DNA of 64,000 nucleotides from Mangrovivirga halotolerans (GTDB taxonomy: Bacteria > Bacteroidota > Bacteroidia > Cytophagales > Cyclobacteriaceae). The position numbers and the translations under genes were made by a program. A model generated the notes under the pieces. That model was not told the origin of the DNA. It saw nothing but the letters and a program-made list of their open reading frames with translations, and ran no database searches. The stretch lies in the NCBI RefSeq assembly GCF_026241165.1, contig NZ_JAPFQN010000011.1:124001-188000 (forward strand). The letters are read 5' to 3'. Positions 35,915-45,945 of this stretch are shown one piece after another (within the stretch, counting starts at the first letter, position 1; each line of letters begins with the position of its first letter).

Positions 35915-37054
35915 TTACTTAACAATTTCTACAATACTACCTTCACTTACTTCTCTGTATCCGGTAACAATTACATTATCACCAGCGGAAAGACCTGACT
36001 CGATCTCAGCATTACCGTTGAAAGTCTGCCCTACCTCTATGTATACCTTTTCTGCTACAGGTTCATCGCCATCTTTTTTAGTTTTATACACATAAAAACC
36101 ACGGCTATCTTGTAGTATAATCTTATCCGGGATAATGATCGCATCTTCATTTTGATAATCGGCCAGTCGGATAGTTGCCATGAGATTTGGCTTTAACAAG
36201 TCATTGTCTTTTGGAAGTTTAACCTGTAAAGTAAATGTTCTGTTTGCCTGGTTAATCACATCTCCAACAGCAGAAACAGTGGTTTTGTAAGATTCTTTAA
36301 ATGCAGGAAAGAATACTTCCACGCTATCACCTTTTTCAAAACTACCAATGTATCTTTCAGAGACATCTGCCTCAATCTTTAAGTCATTAAGGTTTACAAT
36401 TCTGACCATTGGCATACCCGGAGAAGCAACTTCTCCTTCTTTAGCCATTACGCCATCAACTTTCCCTGAAAAAGGAGCTGTGATATAAGAATTACTCAAT
36501 TGTGATTTAAGACTTGCTATTCTTTTTTCAAGTGTTTCTTTTTGAGTCTGTGCGTTCAGATAGTCGATTTCACTACCCACACCTTGCTCATAAAGTTTTT
36601 TACGCTTTTCGTACATGGTCTTTGCAAGGCTATAAGAAGCTTCAGCCTCACTAATGTTGTTACGAATAATGTCAGTATCCAAAACAACAAGAGTTTGTCC
36701 TTTTCTAACTTTATCACCTTCAGACACATTTACTCTTTCAATTTGTCCTCCGGCCTGCGCAGCAAGGATTACATTTTGATCGGTTGAAACACTACCATTA
36801 ATCTCTACAAAATTGGTAAATGTATCTTTTTCCAGATCTTTTACTTCAACCTGGACCTTATTAACAGTTTTCTCGGCAAACTCGGGATCTTCCTTAATAA
36901 TCTCATTTTCCAAAGAAGTTATCTTCCCTTGCAATTCGGAAGCTTCCTTTTTTAATTCTTTTAACTCTTCCTTCTTTGCTTCAAGATCCTTGTCACAAGA
37001 AGTCATGGAAATCACTAAAATAAGTGAGAGAAAAGGTATTAAATTATTTTTCAT
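35915..37054 (-). CDS. RND efflux periplasmic adaptor (membrane fusion) lipoprotein
   Basis: 379 residues. The lipoprotein signal ends ILVISMTSC (Cys20). An unusual N-terminal helix rich in Lys/Glu (21-60) follows before the canonical adaptor: barrel-sandwich start FVEINGSVS, lipoyl half VNVSEGDKVRKGQTLVVLD, alpha-hairpin, second half ITAPFSGKVDGVMAKEGEVASPG, then beta-barrel and membrane-proximal domains. It links the permease to TolC. Eight bases upstream of the permease start on the same strand. Confidence 0.93.
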   Translation of the reverse strand: MKNNLIPFLSLILVISMTSCDKDLEAKKEELKELKKEASELQGKITSLENEIIKEDPEFAEKTVNKVQVEVKDLEKDTFTNFVEINGSVSTDQNVILAAQAGGQIERVNVSEGDKVRKGQTLVVLDTDIIRNNISEAEASYSLAKTMYEKRKKLYEQGVGSEIDYLNAQTQKETLEKRIASLKSQLSNSYITAPFSGKVDGVMAKEGEVASPGMPMVRIVNLNDLKIEADVSERYIGSFEKGDSVEVFFPAFKESYKTTVSAVGDVINQANRTFTLQVKLPKDNDLLKPNLMATIRLADYQNEDAIIIPDKIILQDSRGFYVYKTKKDGDEPVAEKVYIEVGQTFNGNAEIESGLSAGDNVIVTGYREVSEGSIVEIVK

Positions 37055-37087
37055 TTCAGTCTGTGTTTCTTTTGTATGGAATGTTAA

Positions 37088-38458
37088 TTATAATAGTCCA
37101 AGTGCTCTTTCAAGTTCAACTCGTGCCATTAAAGCTTCAAAAAGAGCTATATAATAATTGTTTTGTTCAGTTAGATATTCAGAATTTGCTTCGGTAAGTT
37201 CTAGACTTGAACCGATGCCTTCAGTGTATTTAAGTTGTGCAGCATTATATACATCTTTTGCTAATTGCATATTTTCTTCCTGTGTATTGAGTGTGTTTAC
37301 TGCATTTTCAACATCAATTCTTGCTTTTTTAATATTCAGGTCAATGTTATTTCTCAACATCATTCTGTCCTCATCCAGTTTTTCCAGGTCTAATTTTCGT
37401 TGCTGTATAATCGAAGATTTTCTCAATCCGTCAAAAATTGGAATTGTTAATCTCACGCCCACATTTGAGTAATCAAACCAGCTATCTGAAAAATTCATCA
37501 GATCACCAAAATCATTTCTCCCACCAACAAAACCATAATTAGCAAAAGCATTGATCACAGGTAGATATTGTGCTTTTGTGTTTTTCATATTATAGGTAGT
37601 GAGTTTAACTCTGGTATCTAAAATTGAATACTCAATTCTGTCTGAGTATTCAAATTCCTGAATGTTTGCCTGGAGTGTCTCAAATTGCATATCTCTTATA
37701 GTCTCTTCTATAACCAGATTCTGATCAAGAGGCATACCCATCTGGAATTTCAATAATTCTAAAGCTATCTCCAGGCTACGCTTATTGTTTTCATAAGTAG
37801 TTTTCAGGTTGTTATGATTGATCTTAAGCCTGTTAACCTCCATCTTTTCAACAAACCCCTCATTATATAATATCTGAGTTTCGTTCAAAACAGAATCAAC
37901 TCTCGCCAGGTTAGCCTTTACAAGGTCTAATCGCTCAGAAGAAACCATAACAGTGTAATATGCTTTGATCACATTTTCTTTTACATCTACCTGAGTTTTG
38001 ATATACGATTTATCAGAGAGTTCTTTTAATGTTTTAGTTGCCTGGACACCAACAAAATAACTCCCGTTAAAAATTAATTGAGTAAGTTCGATCCCGGCGT
38101 TCCCGGAATATTTGGTTCCAAGAGCAAAAGTAACAGGACCTTCAGTTCCTCCATTTGGCGGAATAAAAGGGTTATCGCCTTCTACAACCACTTGCCTAAG
38201 ATTTATGTTATAGGTCAGGTCTGCATTTGCATTGATCTGAGGAAGTCCCTGTGCAACCACTTCGCTAACCTGCGCTTTAGAAATCTCTCTGTCAAGGTTA
38301 GATTTGATCAAGGCCTGATTATTTTCCAATGCATAATTTATACAATCCTGCAAAGTAAAAACTGAATCAGAACCTGACTCCGTTTCCTGCTCCTGGGCAT
38401 AGATAGCTGGCAGGCTAATAATTAAAAATCCGAGTATGTAAATAATTCGATTAGTCAC
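37088..38458 (-). CDS. TolC-family outer membrane efflux protein
   Basis: 456 residues. A signal peptide (1-21, ending IYA-QE) is followed by the TolC opening FTLQDCINYALENNQALIKS and two internally related halves of coiled helices (SYFVGVQATKTLKELSDKSY; IDLNIKKARIDVENAVNTL). It forms the outer-membrane duct of the tripartite efflux system. It lies between the TetR regulator and the adaptor gene, 33 bases before the latter. Confidence 0.92.
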   Translation of the reverse strand: MTNRIIYILGFLIISLPAIYAQEQETESGSDSVFTLQDCINYALENNQALIKSNLDREISKAQVSEVVAQGLPQINANADLTYNINLRQVVVEGDNPFIPPNGGTEGPVTFALGTKYSGNAGIELTQLIFNGSYFVGVQATKTLKELSDKSYIKTQVDVKENVIKAYYTVMVSSERLDLVKANLARVDSVLNETQILYNEGFVEKMEVNRLKINHNNLKTTYENNKRSLEIALELLKFQMGMPLDQNLVIEETIRDMQFETLQANIQEFEYSDRIEYSILDTRVKLTTYNMKNTKAQYLPVINAFANYGFVGGRNDFGDLMNFSDSWFDYSNVGVRLTIPIFDGLRKSSIIQQRKLDLEKLDEDRMMLRNNIDLNIKKARIDVENAVNTLNTQEENMQLAKDVYNAAQLKYTEGIGSSLELTEANSEYLTEQNNYYIALFEALMARVELERALGLL

Positions 38459-38463
38459 CTCAA

Positions 38464-39114
38464 TTATATGTTTTGTTCTTTCTTAAATTCATCTACTAAC
38501 TTCTCGTAACGCTCTGCACCTTTCTTGGTAAGTAAGCCATGTACGAAGAAATCAAATACTTTTATTTGTAAATCAGCCATATTGTACTCCTGGGGGGAGA
38601 ACTCGTCCATATTCAATACGGCATCAAATAAAATCAACCTCAATTTTGATATTACATCCACGTCGATATCACTTCTGAAATATCCCTGAGAGATACCCTC
38701 TTTTAATGATCTTATAACTTCCTGTCTGAAAACATTCTCTTTGAAATCCTCAAACAATGCCCATGATTCAGGATAATATTTTTTCATATCGTAAAACATG
38801 GTCGGGTTCATATACTGAAAACTCTCACGGATATGTTTTGAGACATTCCCCATCTCAGTTATCACATCATTATCTGCTCCGATACAATCTTTGATCTCGG
38901 CTTTCTTTTGAGTTAACAGATATTTTGTACCCTCATATATCAGGTTGTTTTTATCATTGAAATGAGAATAAACCGTTTTCTTGGATATACCCATACTGGC
39001 AGATATTTCGTCCATGGTAACAGAACGAATACCGTATTTCATAAAAAGAGCATATGCTCCTTCCATGATTTTCTCTCTCTGTGTTTGTGTTTCTGTATTT
39101 TTTTCTATTGCCAT
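38464..39114 (-). CDS. TetR/AcrR-family regulator of the RND operon
   Basis: 216 residues from the ATG at 39112-39114; a TTG ten codons upstream is less likely. The N-terminal helix-turn-helix is AYALFMKYGIRSVTMDEISA then MGISKKTVYSHFNDKNNLI, the standard TetR DNA-binding domain. The C-terminal ligand domain is rich in aromatics (FQYMNPTMFYDMKKYYPESW). It is the first gene of the operon and ends five bases before tolC, so it is probably a self-regulating repressor of efflux. It diverges from purL across 241 bases. Confidence 0.93.
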   Translation of the reverse strand: MAIEKNTETQTQREKIMEGAYALFMKYGIRSVTMDEISASMGISKKTVYSHFNDKNNLIYEGTKYLLTQKKAEIKDCIGADNDVITEMGNVSKHIRESFQYMNPTMFYDMKKYYPESWALFEDFKENVFRQEVIRSLKEGISQGYFRSDIDVDVISKLRLILFDAVLNMDEFSPQEYNMADLQIKVFDFFVHGLLTKKGAERYEKLVDEFKKEQNI

Positions 39115-39318
39115 ATCGTCATAATACTCCGGAAACTTTTGCAAGTTTAAAAGTTTCCTTGGTTTCTTACAACGAATATGTCTGTTAATTGTTTAAAATT
39201 TTCATATAAAACCTGAATAATTATTTAAATGGAAGAAAAAATATGGCAAGCGGCAGCAAATTAAATACTGTCATGAATATATTTATTGAAGTACGTTTTA
39301 TAAATCATGGGTTAATAA

Positions 39319-39326
39319 TACCTTTG
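39319..39326 (+). promoter_or_regulatory. Bacteroidota -7 promoter element for purL
   Basis: TACCTTTG matches TAnnTTTG exactly, 29 bases upstream of the ATG at 39356. Initiation would fall near 39332-39334, downstream of the TTG at 39329, which argues against that TTG as the start codon. Confidence 0.65.
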
Positions 39327-39355
39327 CATTGAAATTAAATAACTGCTTATCATCG

Positions 39356-42300
39356 ATGATTCTTTTTTACAAAGGTGTTCACAACAATATATTTGTAATT
39401 TCTACAAATCACTTACCATCAGAAGACGAATCTAAAAAACTTAAATGGCTGCTAGGCAATGCAGAAAGAATTGATTCTGAGAAGTTAACAGGCAAATTTA
39501 GAGGCCCCAGAACTGAAATGATCACTCCATGGAGTACCAATGCAGTAGAGATCACTCAAAACATGGGGATATCAGGAATTGACCGGATTGAGCAATTTTA
39601 TGAAATGAAAGAGGGCGACAGCTATGATAAAATGCTGGAGCATGTTTACAACGAGCTTGACCAGTCAATTTTCGATGTAAACATTGAGCCTGAAAAGATT
39701 AAAGAGATCGATGATATTCGTACCTATAACGAGAAAGAAGGACTGGCTCTGAATGAAGAAGAGATAGTTTACCTTGAAAAAGTCAGTGAGGAGTTGGGTA
39801 GAAAACTTACCGATTCTGAAGTATTTGGTTTTTCCCAGGTAAATTCTGAGCATTGCAGACACAAGATTTTCAATGGCAAATTCATTATTGACGGCCACGA
39901 AAAAAAATCCTCTCTTTTTCAGCTAATAAAAAAAACATCCAAAGAACATCCGAATAAAATAGTTTCTGCATATAAAGATAATGTAGCTTTTGTCGAAGGA
40001 CCGCGGGCTCAACAATTTGCTCCGGTAAGACAGGATATACCTGAATACTTCGAAATAAAAGAGTTTGACAGCGTTTTATCGCTTAAAGCAGAGACCCATA
40101 ACTTCCCGACTACTGTTGAGCCATTTAACGGCGCTGCAACAGGATCAGGTGGGGAAATCAGGGATAGAATTGCCGGCGGAAAGGGCTCAATGCCAGTAGC
40201 CGGTACTGCAGTTTATATGACTGCTTACTCAAGAGCGGAAAAAAACAGAAGCTGGGAGAGTCATACAGAGCCAAGGGAATGGTTATATCAGACTCCTTTG
40301 GAAATCCTTATTAAGGCATCAAATGGAGCCAGTGACTTTGGTAATAAATTTGGTCAGCCATTAATATGTGGATCTCTTTTAACATTTGAACACTCCGAAA
40401 ACGATACTAACTGGGGTTATGACAAGGTGATCATGCTTGCCGGTGGTATAGGATATGGAAAGAAATCAGATAGTCTGAAGCAAACTCCAGATAAAGGAGA
40501 CCGGGTGATCGTAATGGGAGGTGACAACTACCGAATTGGTATGGGAGGAAGTGCTGTATCTTCTGTTGCTACTGGTGAATTTGCCAATGCAATTGAATTA
40601 AATGCCATTCAACGTTCCAACCCTGAAATGCAAAAAAGAGTTTTCAATGCGATCAGGGCAATGGCCGAAAGCGATGATAATCCAATCATTTCTATTCACG
40701 ATCATGGTGCAGGAGGACATTTAAATTGCCTTTCTGAACTTGTAGAAGAAAAGGGAGGAAGAATTGAGGTCGACAAACTTCCTGTAGGAGATCCTACTCT
40801 ATCTGAAAAAGAGATAATCGGAAACGAATCTCAGGAAAGAATGGGACTTTTAATGAAGGAAAAAGATTTCGAAACCCTTAAGAAAGTTTCTGAGAGAGAA
40901 AGAGCACCTTTATATAATGTCGGGGAGATCACTGGTGATATGAAACTCATTTTCGAAGGAAAAAATGAGAAAAACCCGATAGATCTTAAGCTAAGTCATT
41001 TCTTTGGTTCTTCTCCTCAAACGATAATGGAGGATAAAAGCATCAAACCTGATTTTTCTCCAATAAAGTACAATACCGCACTGCTAGGAAAATATATTGA
41101 AGATATTCTTCAGATCGAAGCTGTGGCTTCAAAAGACTGGTTGACCAATAAAGTAGACCGATCTGTTACAGGAAAAGTAGCCAAACAGCAAACAGCAGGT
41201 GAAATTCAGGTTCCATTGAATAACGTAGCAGTTATTGCGGCCGATTACCAGGGAATTAAAGGTACTGCTACCTCTATAGGTCATGCTCCCGTGCCTGGAT
41301 TAATTTCTTCAGCTGCAGGTTCACGATTATCTATCGCAGAAGCATTAACTAATATTGTATGGGCACCTCTTACTACAGGCCTGGAAGGTATTTCACTCAG
41401 TGCAAACTGGATGTGGCCTTGCAATAACCCTGGAGAAGATGCCAGACTTTATGACGCTGTTGAAGCCGTAAGTGATTTCTGTATCGAACTGGGAATCAAT
41501 GTTCCAACCGGAAAAGATTCTCTTTCCATGACACAGAAATATAAAGATGGTAAGGTTTACTCTCCTGGAACAGTAATCATTTCTGCAATCGGAGAAGTTG
41601 AAAACATAAGAAAAACAATAGAACCAGTATTACAACCAGATGATGATACTGATTTAGTTTATATAGATTTTAGTAATAAAAAGCATCAATTAGGAGGTTC
41701 ATCTTTTGCCCAGTTATTAGGTAAAGTCGGAGAACATTGCCCGGATGTTGATGTGAATTATTTCAAAGATTCTTTCATTACCCTGCAGCAACTTATTAAA
41801 GATGATATGATCATTGCAGGTCATGATATTTCTTCCGGTGGATTATTTACAGCGATTGCTGAAATGTGCTTTGGGTCATCAGAGGCCGGAGTCAACATTA
41901 ATCTTTCAGATATCAGATCTGACCTGGTCACTACCTTATTTAATGAAAACCCTGGAGTAATTGTTCAGGCAAAAGATGGTGACAAGATAGTAGAAGCTTT
42001 TAAAGAAAAAGGTCTTAAAGCTGTTATAATTGGTAATGCAAATTCTTCAGGAAAAATTGATATAACTAAAGAGGATGTAAATATTTCGCAAGATGTTAAT
42101 TACCTGAGAAAGCTGTGGATGAGATCTTCTTATTTACTGGATCAGGATCAAAGTGGTAAAGATCTTGCTAAAGAGAGATATGAAAACATTCCATTCCAGA
42201 AGCTATCATTTACCTACCCTGAAGGATTTAAGGGTAGCTATGAATCGCAGGGTATTAACCCTGACCGAAGAGAAAAATCAAATGTCAGGGCAGCAATTAT

Positions 42301-43036
42301 CAGGGAAAAGGGAGTTAATGGTGACAGGGAAATGGCCTGGGCACTTCACCTTGCAGGTTTTGATGTAAAAGATGTTCACATGACCGACCTGATTTCTGGC
42401 AGAGAAACACTCGAAGATGTAAATATGATCGTCTTTGTTGGTGGTTTCAGTAATTCAGACGTTTTGGGATCAGCAAAAGGATGGGCTGGAGCTTTTAAGT
42501 TCAATGAAAAAGCTAACGAAGCCCTTCATAGGTTTTACGAAAGAGAAGACACATTGAGCCTTGGTGTATGTAACGGTTGCCAGCTTATGATGGAGTTAGG
42601 CTTATTATGGCCTGAAATGGGCGATAATCATCCAACAATGCATCATAACGACTCACATAAATTTGAATCAGGGTTTGTAAATATGACGATCCCTGATAAT
42701 AATTCTGTCATGCTTAACTCCCTGGCAGGTTCACAATTGGGAATCTGGGTTGCTCATGGTGAAGGCAAATTCATTTTAGGTGACACAGAGGATAAGTTCA
42801 ACATAGTTGGTAAATATACTTATTCGGGCTATCCGGGCAATCCAAATGGCTCCGACTTCAACACCGCTGCAGTATGTAGCAAAAATGGCCGCCATTTGGC
42901 TATGATGCCACACCTTGAAAGGAGTCTTTTCCCCTGGAACTGGGCAAATATTGATGAAAAGCATAAATCAGATGAGATCACACCGTGGGTGGAAGCTTTT
43001 GTTAACGCACGGAAATGGGTAGAAAATAACAGTTAA
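39356..43036 (+). CDS. purL: Phosphoribosylformylglycinamidine synthase, large single-chain form
   Basis: 1226 residues from ATG 39356; the frame stays open to a TTG at 39329, but the promoter position and the N-terminus MILFYKGVHNNIFVIS favour the ATG. It makes FGAM from FGAR, glutamine and ATP in purine synthesis. The PurS-like N-domain is followed by FGAR-AT halves (SQVNSEHCRHKIFNG, KAETHNFPTTVEPFNGAATG, GDNYRIGMGGSAVSS, HDHGAGGHLNCLSELVE) and a C-terminal glutaminase domain with LGVCNGCQLMMELG and MMPHLERSLFPW. The smaller split PurS/Q/L system is not used. serC follows with a one-base overlap. Confidence 0.97.
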   Translation: MILFYKGVHNNIFVISTNHLPSEDESKKLKWLLGNAERIDSEKLTGKFRGPRTEMITPWSTNAVEITQNMGISGIDRIEQFYEMKEGDSYDKMLEHVYNELDQSIFDVNIEPEKIKEIDDIRTYNEKEGLALNEEEIVYLEKVSEELGRKLTDSEVFGFSQVNSEHCRHKIFNGKFIIDGHEKKSSLFQLIKKTSKEHPNKIVSAYKDNVAFVEGPRAQQFAPVRQDIPEYFEIKEFDSVLSLKAETHNFPTTVEPFNGAATGSGGEIRDRIAGGKGSMPVAGTAVYMTAYSRAEKNRSWESHTEPREWLYQTPLEILIKASNGASDFGNKFGQPLICGSLLTFEHSENDTNWGYDKVIMLAGGIGYGKKSDSLKQTPDKGDRVIVMGGDNYRIGMGGSAVSSVATGEFANAIELNAIQRSNPEMQKRVFNAIRAMAESDDNPIISIHDHGAGGHLNCLSELVEEKGGRIEVDKLPVGDPTLSEKEIIGNESQERMGLLMKEKDFETLKKVSERERAPLYNVGEITGDMKLIFEGKNEKNPIDLKLSHFFGSSPQTIMEDKSIKPDFSPIKYNTALLGKYIEDILQIEAVASKDWLTNKVDRSVTGKVAKQQTAGEIQVPLNNVAVIAADYQGIKGTATSIGHAPVPGLISSAAGSRLSIAEALTNIVWAPLTTGLEGISLSANWMWPCNNPGEDARLYDAVEAVSDFCIELGINVPTGKDSLSMTQKYKDGKVYSPGTVIISAIGEVENIRKTIEPVLQPDDDTDLVYIDFSNKKHQLGGSSFAQLLGKVGEHCPDVDVNYFKDSFITLQQLIKDDMIIAGHDISSGGLFTAIAEMCFGSSEAGVNINLSDIRSDLVTTLFNENPGVIVQAKDGDKIVEAFKEKGLKAVIIGNANSSGKIDITKEDVNISQDVNYLRKLWMRSSYLLDQDQSGKDLAKERYENIPFQKLSFTYPEGFKGSYESQGINPDRREKSNVRAAIIREKGVNGDREMAWALHLAGFDVKDVHMTDLISGRETLEDVNMIVFVGGFSNSDVLGSAKGWAGAFKFNEKANEALHRFYEREDTLSLGVCNGCQLMMELGLLWPEMGDNHPTMHHNDSHKFESGFVNMTIPDNNSVMLNSLAGSQLGIWVAHGEGKFILGDTEDKFNIVGKYTYSGYPGNPNGSDFNTAAVCSKNGRHLAMMPHLERSLFPWNWANIDEKHKSDEITPWVEAFVNARKWVENNS

Positions 43037-44094
43037 TGAGCGATAAATTGTTTTTGCTTCCGGGTCCTTCACGGGTAGATCGCAGGGTACCAAAGTACCT
43101 TGGTGATGCCTATGATGAGGGATTCATGAGCTATAACCATCGTAGTCCGCAGGTTATTGAATTAATAAAAAACACTACCGGGATGATGAGAAAACGCCTC
43201 AATATCCCGGCTGACTATACTATTACTTTCGTCAGTTCGGCAACAGAATGCTGGCAAATAATTGCACAGTCAATTATTAAAAAGAAAAGTTGCCATATCT
43301 ATAATGGTGCGTTTGGCAAAAAATGGTTTAATAACACAGTTAAGCTAGGATGTGAAGCCGAGGCCGTCGAGTTTGACATTAATGAGGATATTCCAGTTGA
43401 TAAAATACAAGAAATAAAAGCTGATACTTTTTGTATTACTCATAATGAAACTTCAAATGGCACAGCTTTAAGTAAAGAAGAAATACTCGCACTGAGACAA
43501 ATCCACGGAAAAGCAATCATCGCAGTTGATGCAACTTCATCAATGGCAGGTTATAAGCTGCCATTCAATCTGGCCGACATCTGGTATGCAAGTGTTCAAA
43601 AATGTTTCGGATTACCAGCCGGAATGGGGGTCTTAATACTTTCCCCCAGGGCTGTGGAAAGAGCTTTCAAGGTTAATAATACAAATCATTACAACAGCCT
43701 GGTAAACATTATTAATCAGGCATCACAATTCCAAACGACCCATACACCAAACGTTGCAGATATTTACCTGATGTACCGTGTTTTAAAGAAAAGAAAAAAC
43801 ATCGAAAAAGTATTTAATGACCTCAAGTCCAGGTACAAAAACATCGAGCGGGCGGTATCGGAAAATAATTCTGTTGACTGGCTTGTAACAAATAAAGAAA
43901 AGAGATCGTATACCGTTCTTGCCTTGAAATATCTACCTGAAGATATCAGCATATATAAACTTGCAGATGATGCCGAGATCGTTTTAGGTAAAGGTTATGG
44001 GAAATGGAAAGATGATACTTTCAGGATGGCTAATTTTCCGGCCTTAAGAAAAAGGGAAATAAATAAACTACTAAATTTTTTAGAGGTCATTTAA
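43036..44094 (+). CDS. serC: Phosphoserine aminotransferase-type class V aminotransferase
   Basis: 352 residues. Opening LFLLPGPSRVDRRVPKYL, then FVSSATECWQIIAQ, THNETSNGTAL, IAVDATSSMAGYKLPF (PLP phosphate and Asp region) and YASVQKCFGLPAGMGVL with the Schiff-base Lys in VQKCFG. This is the short Bacteroidota form of SerC, which makes phosphoserine from phosphohydroxypyruvate; a related alanine-glyoxylate-type role cannot be excluded. The ATG overlaps the purL TAA by one base (TAATG), so the two are coupled. Confidence 0.82.
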   Translation: MSDKLFLLPGPSRVDRRVPKYLGDAYDEGFMSYNHRSPQVIELIKNTTGMMRKRLNIPADYTITFVSSATECWQIIAQSIIKKKSCHIYNGAFGKKWFNNTVKLGCEAEAVEFDINEDIPVDKIQEIKADTFCITHNETSNGTALSKEEILALRQIHGKAIIAVDATSSMAGYKLPFNLADIWYASVQKCFGLPAGMGVLILSPRAVERAFKVNNTNHYNSLVNIINQASQFQTTHTPNVADIYLMYRVLKKRKNIEKVFNDLKSRYKNIERAVSENNSVDWLVTNKEKRSYTVLALKYLPEDISIYKLADDAEIVLGKGYGKWKDDTFRMANFPALRKREINKLLNFLEVI

Positions 44095-44111
44095 ATAATT
44101 TCAATCCAGCA

Positions 44112-44684
44112 ATGCTAAATTTCAAAGAGATTATTTCTGTTACTTTAATTTTATTTTCAGTAATAGACATTTTAGGAAGCGTCCCTATAATTATTGATTT
44201 ACGAAGACAACATGGTCATATAGACTCAACTAAGGCTACCCTGGTTTCCGCAGGGATTATGATAGCATTTCTTTTTATCGGAGAAAGATTACTCAATCTT
44301 TTTGGTATCGATGTACAATCATTTGCTTTAGCCGGAGCCGTGGTAATGATAATTATAGGTATGGAGATGATTCTAGGGCACAGTTTTTTCAAATCTGAGG
44401 AGATCGATACCTCGGGGGCCAGTATAGTTCCACTAGCCTTCCCTTTGATAGCTGGTGCAGGAACTTTGACAACCCTGGTCTCGCTTCGAGCCGAATATGA
44501 AACGCAAAATATCCTGGCCGGAGTGATATTTAATCTTATTTTCGTATTTGCAGTATTAAAATCTTCAGGCTGGCTTGGTAAAAAGATCGGTCCTGCCGGA
44601 TTTAGTGTTATGAGAAAGGTATTTGGTATAATATTACTTGCCATCTCAATCAAACTTATAAAATCAAACATTGGATCATTATGA
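44112..44684 (+). CDS. MarC family integral membrane protein
   Basis: 190 residues with six hydrophobic spans. The MarC pattern is clear: LILFSVIDILGSVPIIIDL, then ALAGAVVMIIIGMEMILGH, SIVPLAFPLIAGAGTLTTLV and VMRKVFGIILLAISIKLI. The family was once linked to multiple antibiotic resistance but its transport role is unproven. Its end overlaps the rnhA start by four bases. Confidence 0.92.
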   Translation: MLNFKEIISVTLILFSVIDILGSVPIIIDLRRQHGHIDSTKATLVSAGIMIAFLFIGERLLNLFGIDVQSFALAGAVVMIIIGMEMILGHSFFKSEEIDTSGASIVPLAFPLIAGAGTLTTLVSLRAEYETQNILAGVIFNLIFVFAVLKSSGWLGKKIGPAGFSVMRKVFGIILLAISIKLIKSNIGSL

Positions 44685-45151
44685 TAACTATTTACACAGA
44701 TGGCGCTTCCAGAGGAAACCCGGGACCAGGAGGATACGGTACCGTTCTAATGCACAGGCACCACAAAAAAGAGTTATCTGAAGGATTCAGGAAGACAACC
44801 AACAACCGGATGGAACTTCTGGCGGTGATCAAAGGGCTCGAACAAATAAAAAAAGAAGGATGGGACGTCACTATATACAGTGACAGTAAATACGTAGTTG
44901 ACTCAGTTTCAAAAGGTTGGCTTTGGGGGTGGGTAAAAAAAGGATTTAAAGGCAAAAAAAATGCCGACCTTTGGAGAAAATTTATACCTTTATACAATAA
45001 ACACAATGTGAAATTTGTGTGGGTTAAGGGGCATGCCGGTAATCCAATGAATGAGCGTTGTGATCAGCTTGCTGTTCAAGCTGCAGATGGAAATAATTTA
45101 AAAATCGATGAGGGGTTTGAAGAACAGGAAAGCAATCCAGATTTATTTTAA
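44681..45151 (+). CDS. rnhA: Ribonuclease HI
   Basis: 156 residues. It degrades the RNA strand of RNA-DNA hybrids. The catalytic acids Asp7 (YTDGASRGNPGPGG), Glu45 (NNRMELLAV), Asp68 (IYSDSKYVVDS) and Asp128 (NERCDQLA) and the His118 loop (KGHAGNP) are all present, with the basic handle WGWVKKGFKGKKN at 82-94. An acidic tail of about 20 residues follows. Start overlaps the marC stop. Confidence 0.97.
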   Translation: MITIYTDGASRGNPGPGGYGTVLMHRHHKKELSEGFRKTTNNRMELLAVIKGLEQIKKEGWDVTIYSDSKYVVDSVSKGWLWGWVKKGFKGKKNADLWRKFIPLYNKHNVKFVWVKGHAGNPMNERCDQLAVQAADGNNLKIDEGFEEQESNPDLF

Positions 45152-45160
45152 ACTCTTTGA

Positions 45161-45865
45161 ATGGAAGGTAAAAAGTTAAAAGTTCCATACCTGTTTATAA
45201 TCGTTACTACAATTCATCTTGTAGCAATAATCCTTGAACTGGAGATTTTAAGAAATATCTCAAAAGCTTTTATTATCCCGGTAATACTTATCTATTACTT
45301 TATTTCTTCCAGGTCTTTTGGAATTCAAACCAGCTTCTGGATAATTTTAGCCCTGATTTTAAGTTGGACCGGAGATATTCTTTTGATCTTCGAAGAAAAC
45401 AATTCACAGTTCTTCCTTCTTGGGCTTATCGCATTTTTATTCAGTCATTTATCTTATATAATATCATATCATAAGTTTCAGGATTTCACTACAAAGCAGA
45501 TTTTAAGAAAAGTTCCTATACCAGTGGTTATCGGTATAATTATTTATACATTATTTCTATTGTATATTATTTTGCCTTCCGTTGCTATTGATATGACTTT
45601 TCCCGTAACGATATATGGGATTGTTCTGGCATTTCATGCAATATTCGCAGCAGGATATGGGAATCAGGTAGTTCCTCAAAACAAAATTATATTTCTCGGT
45701 GTTTGTTTGTTTGTACTATCAGATAGCCTGTTAGCTATTAATGCATTCAGAACTGCCTTACCTGCAAGCGGACTCCTGATCATGACAACTTATTGTTTTG
45801 CTCAGTTATTCATTATTGTTGGTTTTTTAAAGACTGCTGCAAAACTGGTTGATCCTCTTAAATAA
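45161..45865 (+). CDS. YhhN/TMEM86-family membrane protein (lysoplasmalogenase-like)
   Basis: 234 residues with about eight transmembrane helices. ALILSWTGDILLIFEENNSQFFLLGLIAFLFSHLSYI is the hallmark region, with Gly-Asp in helix three, and CLFVLSDSLLAINAF is the second acidic signature. Animal relatives hydrolyse lysoplasmalogens; bacterial members are mostly untested. It follows rnhA by nine bases and is probably cotranscribed. Confidence 0.85.
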   Translation: MEGKKLKVPYLFIIVTTIHLVAIILELEILRNISKAFIIPVILIYYFISSRSFGIQTSFWIILALILSWTGDILLIFEENNSQFFLLGLIAFLFSHLSYIISYHKFQDFTTKQILRKVPIPVVIGIIIYTLFLLYIILPSVAIDMTFPVTIYGIVLAFHAIFAAGYGNQVVPQNKIIFLGVCLFVLSDSLLAINAFRTALPASGLLIMTTYCFAQLFIIVGFLKTAAKLVDPLK

Positions 45866-45945
45866 TATTTTGGGATTTGATCGAATTTTAATATTATTGA
45901 TAAGAATAGTACCATTGTTTTAATTGATATACCAACTCCATTTTT

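Noticed and set aside
39329-39355. TTG at 39329 as the purL start.
   Set aside because: It lies only three bases past an exact -7 element, upstream of the expected transcription start; the ATG at 39356 matches the family N-terminus.
44216-44671. 151-residue open frame antisense to marC.
   Set aside because: Shadow frame of a clear MarC gene.
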